Assembly: GCA_947179325.1 (NCBI GenBank)
Contig: CAMXAU010000028.1
Location: forward strand, 1 to 41,085
Length of the DNA stretch: 41,085 nt
Direction: 5' to 3'
Source: an uncultured Bacteroidales bacterium
GTDB lineage: Bacteria > Bacteroidota > Bacteroidia > Bacteroidales > UBA932
In this document: in pieces, positions 34,538-41,085 of the stretch
How positions within the stretch are numbered: the first letter of the stretch is position 1
Layout: each line of letters starts with the position of its first letter
Made by a program: the position numbers and the translations under genes
Notes under the pieces: model-generated
What the model saw: only the letters and a program-made list of their open reading frames with translations
The model's database searches: none
What the model was told of the DNA's origin: nothing

Positions 34538-36892
34538 TTACTCTGCAAACCAGAATGCAGAACAAACAAGGTCCCCATCACGTGATGACGGCCCGACCAT
34601 GACGCAGAATTCACCCGGCTCGACAACATGCTTCATGTCAATGCCGCAGAATGCAAGTTTCTCTGGTGTTATCTTCATTTCCACACATTGGCTTTCACCT
34701 GGTTCAAGGTTAATACGGGCAAAGTCCTTAAGCTCCTTGACTGGCCTCTCAACACTCGAGACCTTGTCGCGGATATACATCTGTACTATCTCCTCCCCGG
34801 CAATGTCCCCCTTGTTTGAAACCGTGACAGACACTGTGATCTCCCCGCCAGGCCCAAGTGTATCTGAGCTGAGTGAAAGCCCAGAGTATTCAAATTCCGT
34901 ATAGGACAGCCCATAGCCGAAATGCCAAAGAGGCTCAGATGAGGAAACCCTATATGGATGGTAATAATGCGTAGGCTTGTGGTTATAATATGAATGGATC
35001 TGGCCGACGCTGCGCGGGAAAGTCATGGGAATCTTTGCAGAAGGGTTGACATCCCCGAAAAGGATTTCCGCGACAGCCTGCCCGCCATACATTCCCGGCT
35101 CCCACGACTCGATTATGGCAGGGATATTCTCAGACTCCCATTCTATTCCCAGAGGACGTCCGGAAACGAGCACAAGGACTATCGGCTTCCCAGAAGCGGC
35201 AATCCTGCGTATAAGTTCACCCTGTCTTCCCGGAAGGTATATGTCTGACCGGTCTGCATTCTCCCCGGATGTCTTCATGTTACTGTCCATCCCCCTGAAC
35301 ATATAGTCACCGGCAACAATCACGCACAAATCGCACAATACCGCCTCATTCTCTGCCTTTACGATATTCCCTTCTGTCATTTCGGTCGGGAAACGTCCTT
35401 GATCCACAAACACATAGTCATTGTCCGGAGCAATCATCTCCAGTCCCTCACGGATTGTAACATAATTGTCTGGATGCTGCCATGAGACCCAGTCCCCCAT
35501 CATGTTGATATCATCTGAATTGATTCCTGTCACAAGAATCCTTTTGCGGGACTTCTTGTCAAGCGGAAGAAGCGCATCCTTATTTTTCAAAAGCACAATC
35601 GACTTCCTGGCTGCTTCCAGGGCTGTCTCCCGGTGTTCCCGGCAAAGCTGTACCTGAGCCGCTGACTCCGGCTCTGCATAAGGGTTCTCAAAAAGCCCGA
35701 GACGGAACTTCACAGACAATATACGCCTTACAGATTCATCTATCCTTGACTCCTGGATGACACCATCCCGTACAAGCTCGCATACGAGGCGATTCCATTC
35801 CGGTCCATGCATGTGCATATCTATACCTGCCTCTATACCCTGGCGGAAAGCATCCTTGTTGTCAATGGCAGTAAAATGCACCTTTGCAAGTTTTTCAAGA
35901 TCATTCCAGTCACTTACGACAAATCCCCTGAATCCCCATTCTCCACGCAATATATCCGTCAGAAGCCAGCTGTTGCTATGGCACGGCACCCCTCCAAGGT
36001 CATTATGTGACGGCATAAGGGACATCGCCCCTGCACTTATGCATTCAATATACGGGGGAAAGAATATATCCCTTAATGTACGTTCACTTATTTCCGCCGG
36101 CGCACTATTGGTTCCGTTAACCGGCTCACTGCCTCCTGTAAAATGCTTTATGCAGGCAAGGACATCCTCATCAGAATCAAGATTACCCTGATAGCCGCGC
36201 ACTGTTTCCGCCCCCATCCTTGCTACAAGATACGGGTCCTCTCCAAAAGTCTCTCCGCAGCGTCCCCAACGCGCATCACGTGCAATCTCAATATTCGGAT
36301 TGAATGTCCAGTGCATATTCATTGCACGCATCTCAGCCGCGGTCTGACGTGCAATCCGGCACGCCAGTCCCGGATCAAACGATGAAGCAACACCTATATT
36401 GGACGGGTATACTGTATTCCCCGGACAATAGGCATTTCCATGAATAGCGTCAATCCCGAACAGCAGAGGGATCCCGAGACGGCTTTCCATTGCCATGCTC
36501 TGGAGCATGTTTGCCTCGTCAAGTGTCTGGACATGGAGAAACGATCCCACGGCCCCAGAACGCACCATTGCCTTTATTGAATCCATGGAACAGCCAGGAT
36601 AATATGCGAATTCATCCCCTTGCATCATCTGATGCTGTGAAAGTCTCTTAGCCTTTGTCTGCTCCATCATTTCAAGCCCGACAAACTGGTTCATTTGGCC
36701 GACCTTCTCCTCCAGGGTCATCTGCCTGAGCAGATTCTCAACACGCATTTCAACGGGCACATCTGTACGGCGGTATATATTATCATCTGCCTTCAGCTCT
36801 CTGTATCCAAAAGAGACGGCAGCTCCCGTGAAAGGGAGACATGCTGCAACAGCGGCAAATACGGCTTTAGTAAAAAGGACGCGCTTTTTCAT
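34538..36892 (-). CDS. Glycoside hydrolase family 3 beta-glucosidase-type enzyme
   Basis: A 784-residue exported enzyme; signal peptide MKKRVLFTKAVFAAVAACLP. The N-terminal GH3 barrel contains LLRQMTLEEKVGQMNQF, LLFGIDAIHGNAYCPG, RDARWGRCGETFGEDP, IKHFTGG and the nucleophile in GFVVSDWNDL (Asp328). The C-terminal alpha/beta sandwich (RKSIVLLKNKDALLPL) is followed by a fibronectin-III-like domain (EIVQMYIRDKVSSVERPVKELK). The length is typical for Bacteroidetes periplasmic beta-glucosidases; beta-xylosidase or beta-1,2/1,3/1,6-glucosidase activity is possible. The frame is open to 36991, but the ATG at 36892 gives the signal peptide. It has its own candidate promoter (36915-36922) and terminator (34445-34479), so it is transcribed separately from the adjacent sus-like operon. 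Confidence 0.93.
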   Translation of the reverse strand: MKKRVLFTKAVFAAVAACLPFTGAAVSFGYRELKADDNIYRRTDVPVEMRVENLLRQMTLEEKVGQMNQFVGLEMMEQTKAKRLSQHQMMQGDEFAYYPGCSMDSIKAMVRSGAVGSFLHVQTLDEANMLQSMAMESRLGIPLLFGIDAIHGNAYCPGNTVYPSNIGVASSFDPGLACRIARQTAAEMRAMNMHWTFNPNIEIARDARWGRCGETFGEDPYLVARMGAETVRGYQGNLDSDEDVLACIKHFTGGSEPVNGTNSAPAEISERTLRDIFFPPYIECISAGAMSLMPSHNDLGGVPCHSNSWLLTDILRGEWGFRGFVVSDWNDLEKLAKVHFTAIDNKDAFRQGIEAGIDMHMHGPEWNRLVCELVRDGVIQESRIDESVRRILSVKFRLGLFENPYAEPESAAQVQLCREHRETALEAARKSIVLLKNKDALLPLDKKSRKRILVTGINSDDINMMGDWVSWQHPDNYVTIREGLEMIAPDNDYVFVDQGRFPTEMTEGNIVKAENEAVLCDLCVIVAGDYMFRGMDSNMKTSGENADRSDIYLPGRQGELIRRIAASGKPIVLVLVSGRPLGIEWESENIPAIIESWEPGMYGGQAVAEILFGDVNPSAKIPMTFPRSVGQIHSYYNHKPTHYYHPYRVSSSEPLWHFGYGLSYTEFEYSGLSLSSDTLGPGGEITVSVTVSNKGDIAGEEIVQMYIRDKVSSVERPVKELKDFARINLEPGESQCVEMKITPEKLAFCGIDMKHVVEPGEFCVMVGPSSRDGDLVCSAFWFAE

Positions 36893-36914
36893 CTGCATCA
36901 GGTTTTTCTTTTTC

Positions 36915-36922
36915 CAAAGATA
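36915..36922 (-). promoter_or_regulatory. Candidate -7 element for GH3, overlapping a 14-bp palindrome
   Basis: CAAAGATA on the plus strand is TATCTTTG on the minus strand, matching TAnnTTTG; a CTTT lies about 20 bp upstream. The perfect palindrome AAAGATATATCTTT (36916-36929) covers the element and could be an operator. Confidence 0.45.
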
Positions 36923-37004
36923 TATCTTTAAAGGACATATATAAAGGGCAGCCCTTGAAAATATAGGTACATTACCAGGACCGGGACACAACAGGACAGC
37001 AAGA

Positions 37005-37046
37005 CAGGCGTACTGAAAGGCACATATATGCTTTCCAATACGCCTG
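37005..37046 (-). terminator. Hairpin after the DUF4832 gene
   Basis: CAGGCGTA (37005-37012) pairs with TACGCCTG (37039-37046), with further imperfect pairing inside (AAAGGCA with TGCTTT). It is 24 bp past the stop codon. No strong T-tract follows on the minus strand. Confidence 0.5.
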
Positions 37047-37070
37047 CCGTCAAGAAAAATATAGATTTAC

Positions 37071-38564
37071 CTACTCCGCAATAAAGCTGGCGATACGGTT
37101 ATATCCCGTGGACTCGTCCCAGACTCCCTTGCTGGCAACCCTTACACTGTATGCCGGGTTGTCATGGAGATTCGGGGAGATGTCAGGCAAATTCATGTAC
37201 AGGGTGTACTGTTCCCCGGACCTGAGGGACTCCGGAAGAATTATCTGCTCATCATATTCATAATGGTGGCATCCTTTCCAGTCGCGCGGGTCCTGCCCCG
37301 AGACAAATACATATTCCTCTGAAAGGTCATTATCGTTCTGGAGGACAAGCTCAATCTTGCGCTCGTTTATGAGTGATGCAAAGCCATAGTTTGAAAGGCA
37401 CATCTTCATCAGCATCTTCTCCCCCGCAGCAAATCTGCCGAAGAAAGAAGCCCCGTTGAACACCAGGCGATATCCGATACGGGAGACCATGTCATCATGG
37501 CACCCCTCATTTCTCCAGACCTCAGGCACCTGCCATGCGTAATTCCTCAGATAAGAGAAATGGTATCTGCGGAGATGCCTGTTGGAATTCCTGCATCCGC
37601 AATAATTGTAGACCCCGTCCATAGGACAGGTCTCCCCTCCGATTGAGACATAGTTCCCTTCACGCTCCCATAGCCTCTCGTCCTTTGCACTGCTGAACGT
37701 TCCGCCATCGGATCCGCTGGCAAGCACACAGTCATCATGCCCTGCCATCCTGGAAAGATAAGATCCGTCGAATGCCGTGCTGACTGAAAGTGAATCTCCC
37801 CATTGATAGTCAGCCCCGTTAATCTTTCCAAGGACCATCATTTTTTGGCCCGGAGTACGGAGAGCCACCTGGCGGCATGAAGGGACATTGTCAAGAAGAG
37901 CCTTGACAACTGCTGCCCTGTCCGCATTGTCATTCAGGTTGGTCGATGTATGCCACTCTCCATAAATGCCGACAAGCCCCGCCTGGACAACATAGATGAC
38001 ATCCTTGTACTCCTCCCATACCGGCGCAAGCTGTTCAATGTGACGGAGGACCCATTTAAGTTCAGGGTCCTGCACCTCCCACTTGTCGCTCCAGGAATAT
38101 GCATGGCGCAGGACGACCTTTGTCCCTGCCTTGCGTTCATTCTCAAAATGCTGCCGCAGCACATCCAGCGCAGCACCTGAGATGTCACTTTCAAGAAAAT
38201 CGCAAAGGTATACGCCGACATAGTGAAGGGTGATATTGGACTTTCTTGCTGCAGACAATGCCTCCACAGTACGCGGTGCCGGTATAGCGCCGTCCTTGAA
38301 ATGATATTCCCAGAAGTCATATGAGCCTCTCTCCGGATTACAGAAATCCGCAGGATCATATTTATATTCCACCGCATATTCAAACGGAGGCTCCGGAGCC
38401 ACAAAATGCTGGACATCGGCATCGAGGTCCTCAACCGGCCATCCATACAGGTCCTTCGGCTGCTCCGGGTCCTGTGGATCTTCCGGGACAGGTACGACCA
38501 CATCCTTCTTACATGCAAGGCAGCACACCATCGCTGCTGCAAGCAACACATATATTCTTTTCAT
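37071..38564 (-). CDS. DUF4874/DUF4832 lipoprotein
   Basis: A 497-residue lipoprotein (MKRIYVLLAAAMVCCLA, Cys18) with a Pro/Asp/Glu-rich linker (VPVPEDPQDPEQPKD). The N-terminal half fits DUF4874 (NPERGSYDFWEY, LHYVGVYLCDFLESDIS, VLRHAYSW, VVQAGLVGIYGEWHTS). The C-terminal half fits DUF4832 (WQVPEVWRNEGCHDDM, RIGYRLVF, and a beta-rich tail with YTLYMNLPDISPNL). The N-terminal pattern resembles a TIM-barrel glycoside hydrolase, with GIYGEWH a possible active-site strand, but no activity has been assigned to my knowledge. The linker and acidic residues after the lipid cysteine suggest surface exposure. It is the last gene of a three-lipoprotein operon; 14 bp separate it from the preceding stop. 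Confidence 0.82.
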   Translation of the reverse strand: MKRIYVLLAAAMVCCLACKKDVVVPVPEDPQDPEQPKDLYGWPVEDLDADVQHFVAPEPPFEYAVEYKYDPADFCNPERGSYDFWEYHFKDGAIPAPRTVEALSAARKSNITLHYVGVYLCDFLESDISGAALDVLRQHFENERKAGTKVVLRHAYSWSDKWEVQDPELKWVLRHIEQLAPVWEEYKDVIYVVQAGLVGIYGEWHTSTNLNDNADRAAVVKALLDNVPSCRQVALRTPGQKMMVLGKINGADYQWGDSLSVSTAFDGSYLSRMAGHDDCVLASGSDGGTFSSAKDERLWEREGNYVSIGGETCPMDGVYNYCGCRNSNRHLRRYHFSYLRNYAWQVPEVWRNEGCHDDMVSRIGYRLVFNGASFFGRFAAGEKMLMKMCLSNYGFASLINERKIELVLQNDNDLSEEYVFVSGQDPRDWKGCHHYEYDEQIILPESLRSGEQYTLYMNLPDISPNLHDNPAYSVRVASKGVWDESTGYNRIASFIAE

Positions 38565-38578
38565 GCTATTACAGATTA

Positions 38579-39382
38579 TTATATTCTACTTTCTATTTCT
38601 TTAAGGTCAAGGGTGCCCCTGACAAGCACTGTCTTGTCTGCGCCGATAAGATACAGAGAGGGAATCAGCCTCATGTCAAACACGACAGCCGAGGACATCG
38701 TGGAGAGAAGGTCAAAATAGTTCTCCCATCCATCAAGACGCTGCGAACGCCCCATAAACTCCACTGGGTCTTCCCCGATATACATAGACACGAGCCTTAT
38801 ATCCCCGGACCGTGATTTTTCGCGGAGCACACCGGAATGTCCTGCTGCATCAATAAGAGCAGAACATGCCGCACATTCTTCCCCGTACAGCAAGAGCACT
38901 ACAGGACGGTCTATGAGACTGTGCAAGGTAGTCTCTCCATGCCCGCCAAGAGCAATGTCCCTGACCTCCGCTCCAACAGCATTGCACTCAAGCATCCGCT
39001 CTGCCCAGGCTATGCGTTTCTGGTCAAAAGACGTCCATGCCGCGCATTCCTTTTCCCTCTCCAGGGCCATGGCATAGATCCGGTCATCCCTGAGAGACGA
39101 ATTAGGGTCAAAGAAACGTTTCTGGATATCATCAGCGAAAACAAGCAGAGTCCCGTCCTCCTCCTTAAGGGCAATGCTGTCTGCTATGGAATATCCTTTG
39201 TCTAGCAGCCTCCTGGCATCCTCAGGAGATGCCTGCAGAATCATCCCGGCATATCTGTCCATCTGCCTTTCCGACAGCTGCCAGCATCTGCCTCTCCTGC
39301 GGAACACAAGATCGGGTACATCATCATTGCTGCAGCCGCAGACGGCAAAGGCGGCCAGGATAAATGCACAAATCTTCTTCAT
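38579..39382 (-). CDS. DUF5106/thioredoxin-like lipoprotein
   Basis: A 267-residue lipoprotein (MKKICAFILAAFAVCG, Cys17, SNDD). The N-terminal ~145 residues are helical and resemble the DUF5106 region often found with thioredoxin-fold proteins in Bacteroidetes. The C-terminal ~115 residues look like a thioredoxin fold: VVLLLYGEECAACSALI with a CxxC motif (Cys-Ala-Ala-Cys), VSMYIGEDPVEF, and a cis-proline-type MRLIPSLYLIGAD strand. A thiol-disulfide role in the periplasm or outer surface is plausible but unproven. It lies between two glycan-locus-type lipoproteins: 4 bp after the upstream stop and 14 bp before DUF4832. This is an unusual place for a redox protein. Confidence 0.72.
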   Translation of the reverse strand: MKKICAFILAAFAVCGCSNDDVPDLVFRRRGRCWQLSERQMDRYAGMILQASPEDARRLLDKGYSIADSIALKEEDGTLLVFADDIQKRFFDPNSSLRDDRIYAMALEREKECAAWTSFDQKRIAWAERMLECNAVGAEVRDIALGGHGETTLHSLIDRPVVLLLYGEECAACSALIDAAGHSGVLREKSRSGDIRLVSMYIGEDPVEFMGRSQRLDGWENYFDLLSTMSSAVVFDMRLIPSLYLIGADKTVLVRGTLDLKEIESRI

Positions 39383-39386
39383 CCTG

Positions 39387-40832
39387 CTATCTGGCGAGAG
39401 CTATTGTAAATCCGCATCTTGCAGGGACAACCATCCAGTCATTATAGGCATCCTTAGTCTGGTTGAAAGTAATTGCGATATTGACTTCATCAACATCACC
39501 TATTCCAAGACACCTCCTGTCAATCACGAATGTATAGAAGAAGACATCACCGATAACCTCTCCCGCACCGGCCGCAAAATCTTCCCATCCGGCAGCCTCG
39601 CTGTACGCACTTCCAAAATTGTCCGCCATCCTTGACACATCACGCACCTCAGGAGTCCATTCTCGCGGCTCCCCCTTATCTGAACAATTCCCATAGAGCA
39701 GGACATCGTAGCATTTAGGCGATGCGGAAAGGGCCCATCCGCCACCCTGCTCTGCATGGATGCCATCCGTGTCAAGCCACACACCGAGACAGTTCAGATA
39801 TTCAGGACGCGAGACAGTGGTATTCCTTTCATAGACCTTTGTCAGGTCCACCTCCACATAGCCGTATAAGCGGTCCGAATCAGAACTGAATTTCACACAC
39901 CTTGTACCGCGTTCGAACTGTGTATCAGTCCCTCTGTCTGATTCTGCAACACCTGTCCAGGAGGCCCAGTCAGTCTTGAGATATCCGTCAATAGTCTCCG
40001 GTTCCGGCTCCACGGTGTTCTCCAGGTCATATTCAATCTCATCAGAACTGCCCAGCTTCAGCATATAGCCAGCCCTGTCCGGAATCACCACATAGTCTGT
40101 ATATCCTCCGGAATCAAATGAGATTCCGATACTCACCGCCTCCAGATTATCAATACCGAGCCTGACGCGGTCTATTGTAAATGTATAGCGGAAAACATTG
40201 CCCTCCAGCAATCCTGTCCCCGTACCGGTATTTATCCAGCCACCAGCGACAGGGTCTGTCTGCCCGAAAGAATCCCCGCCCATGCTGACATCATAGACAG
40301 ACGGCTTCCAGTCCTGAGGGTCAGCACTTTCCGAACACCTGCCACGCAAAAGCCTGTCATAACCCTTTGGAGATGCACTCATGAACCATCCGCCACCCTG
40401 CCCGGAAGGCTGGCCGTCAGTATCAAGCCACACGCCGAGATTATTGAGATATTCAGGCGAAAGGACACCAGTCCTGGAGAGAATCCGGTCCGTATCCACC
40501 TCCACATAGCCATAGATATACCTTGCATCAGAACACAGCTTGACACACCTTGTCCCACGCTCAAAACTGAGTTCCTGGCGTTTGCGTGGCCTCACCCCAT
40601 CCCACCACATGAAATCAGACTTGACATGATTCAGGATCTCCAGCTCATCATAGTCGTCTACAGGGTCATCCGGAATCTCAGGCTGAGGAAGTGGAATAAT
40701 CTGCGGAAGGTCCTCCTCAGCAGGTTCATCAGGAACCAGGACATCATCACACCCGGCCGCAAAGCAACACAGGAGAAACGGAATGGAAAAAGCCGCAAGC
40801 GTCTTTCCAAAAGAGAAAGGGATTTTTTTCAT
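39387..40832 (-). CDS. Lipoprotein with two near-identical unassigned beta domains
   Basis: A 481-residue lipoprotein: signal MKKIPFSFGKTLAAFSIPFL, lipobox Cys, then an acidic, proline-rich linker (about 30-60). Two homologous domains of about 190 residues follow. Both contain FERGTRCVK, YGYVEVD, LGVWLDTDG, GGGW-SASPK-YD and a final YTF-IDR-LGI segment. I do not recognise a named family with confidence. The beta-rich pattern and repeats suggest carbohydrate-binding modules of the CBM9/DOMON kind, but that is a guess. The close match of the two domains points to a fairly recent internal duplication. The first ATG (40859) is also possible; 40832 gives a normal signal. First gene of the lipoprotein trio; no consensus promoter is visible upstream. 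Confidence 0.75.
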   Translation of the reverse strand: MKKIPFSFGKTLAAFSIPFLLCCFAAGCDDVLVPDEPAEEDLPQIIPLPQPEIPDDPVDDYDELEILNHVKSDFMWWDGVRPRKRQELSFERGTRCVKLCSDARYIYGYVEVDTDRILSRTGVLSPEYLNNLGVWLDTDGQPSGQGGGWFMSASPKGYDRLLRGRCSESADPQDWKPSVYDVSMGGDSFGQTDPVAGGWINTGTGTGLLEGNVFRYTFTIDRVRLGIDNLEAVSIGISFDSGGYTDYVVIPDRAGYMLKLGSSDEIEYDLENTVEPEPETIDGYLKTDWASWTGVAESDRGTDTQFERGTRCVKFSSDSDRLYGYVEVDLTKVYERNTTVSRPEYLNCLGVWLDTDGIHAEQGGGWALSASPKCYDVLLYGNCSDKGEPREWTPEVRDVSRMADNFGSAYSEAAGWEDFAAGAGEVIGDVFFYTFVIDRRCLGIGDVDEVNIAITFNQTKDAYNDWMVVPARCGFTIALAR

Positions 40833-41030
40833 AAAATCAAAAGTGCTATTTAATAACATGGTACCAATAAGACTGACGAAAATGAAAATACCCTAATGGA
40901 ATTTAGACATCACTGAAATAAAAAGAAGGCCGGCTTAAAAGTCAGAACAACTCTCTTAGAATTGAAAATCTTGGTGACAAGGTCAATGTTAACCACACTG
41001 AAAAACAAGAAAAGGGGGCTGACTAAAGTA

Positions 41031-41085
41031 TGAACTGCACCCCAAAAGTTAGACAAAAAACTTTTGGAGTGCAGTTTCCTTATGA
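41031..41085. mobile_element. Terminus of a probable IS3-family insertion sequence (continues past the window)
   Basis: From 41031, TGAACTGCACCCCAAAAGTT resembles the terminal inverted repeats I know from IS3/IS150-type elements. An 18-bp inverted repeat with one mismatch (41033-41050 against 41059-41076) forms a hairpin typical of the left end before orfA. No transposase is in the window. The 171 bp between this end and the lipoprotein start (40860-41030) contain no supported feature. Confidence 0.5.

Noticed and set aside
37934..38551. Minus-strand ORF of 205 codons
   Set aside because: Out of frame within the DUF4832 gene; Arg/Ser/Met-rich composition, no signal peptide or motif.
1..41085. 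CRISPR array, rRNA or tRNA genes
   Set aside because: No regularly spaced direct repeats and no recognisable rRNA or tRNA sequence were seen on either strand; a tRNA search program was not available.

Overview
The window looks like chromosomal DNA of a gut-type Bacteroidales. Three things support this: a SusC/SusD pair with surface lipoproteins, a DUF6377-type regulator, and repeated Bacteroidetes promoter elements (TAnnTTTG at -7, in the best cases with TTG about 20 bp upstream). Base composition is close to even. I cannot name the genus from sequence alone.

Region 1 (1-14.4 kb) is mostly housekeeping. It holds a TolC-type efflux protein cut by the left edge, a divergent AraC regulator, lgt, a deoxynucleoside kinase, a glyoxalase-II-like hydrolase, uvrA and a TGS-domain nucleoside kinase. 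A methionine/threonine block follows on the minus strand in the order metX, thrA (fused aspartokinase-homoserine dehydrogenase), asd. A promoter and a roughly 250-nt leader precede metX; the leader includes a Met-containing 16-codon ORF that overlaps a hairpin.

Region 2 (14.5-17.0 kb) is a two-gene unit: a lipoprotein glycerophosphodiester phosphodiesterase and a GlpT-type organophosphate antiporter. Together they could release and import glycerol-3-phosphate.

Region 3 (17.2-36.9 kb) is a polysaccharide-utilisation-type locus on the minus strand. A good promoter at 34367-34397 starts a tightly packed operon: secreted EEP phosphohydrolase, calcineurin-like phosphoesterase lipoprotein, SusC, SusD, BACON lipoprotein, five-domain Ig-like (BIG_2) lipoprotein, beta-helix lipoprotein, DUF6377 regulator, and a protein fusing an EEP phosphohydrolase to a GH13 alpha-glucosidase. 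A Gfo/Idh/MocA oxidoreductase follows. A GH3 beta-glucosidase with its own promoter and terminator lies just upstream. With the adjacent GDPD/GlpT pair this places four phosphoesterases beside two glycosidases. I infer that the target could be a phosphodiester-substituted glucan, for example glucosylated glycerol-phosphate polymers or phosphoglycerol-substituted glucans. This is the best candidate for an undescribed system.

Region 4 (37.0-41.1 kb) is a second minus-strand operon of three lipoproteins: a protein with two near-identical domains, a DUF5106/thioredoxin-like protein, and a DUF4874/DUF4832 protein. The right edge carries a perfect-looking IS3-type terminus whose transposase genes would lie outside the window.
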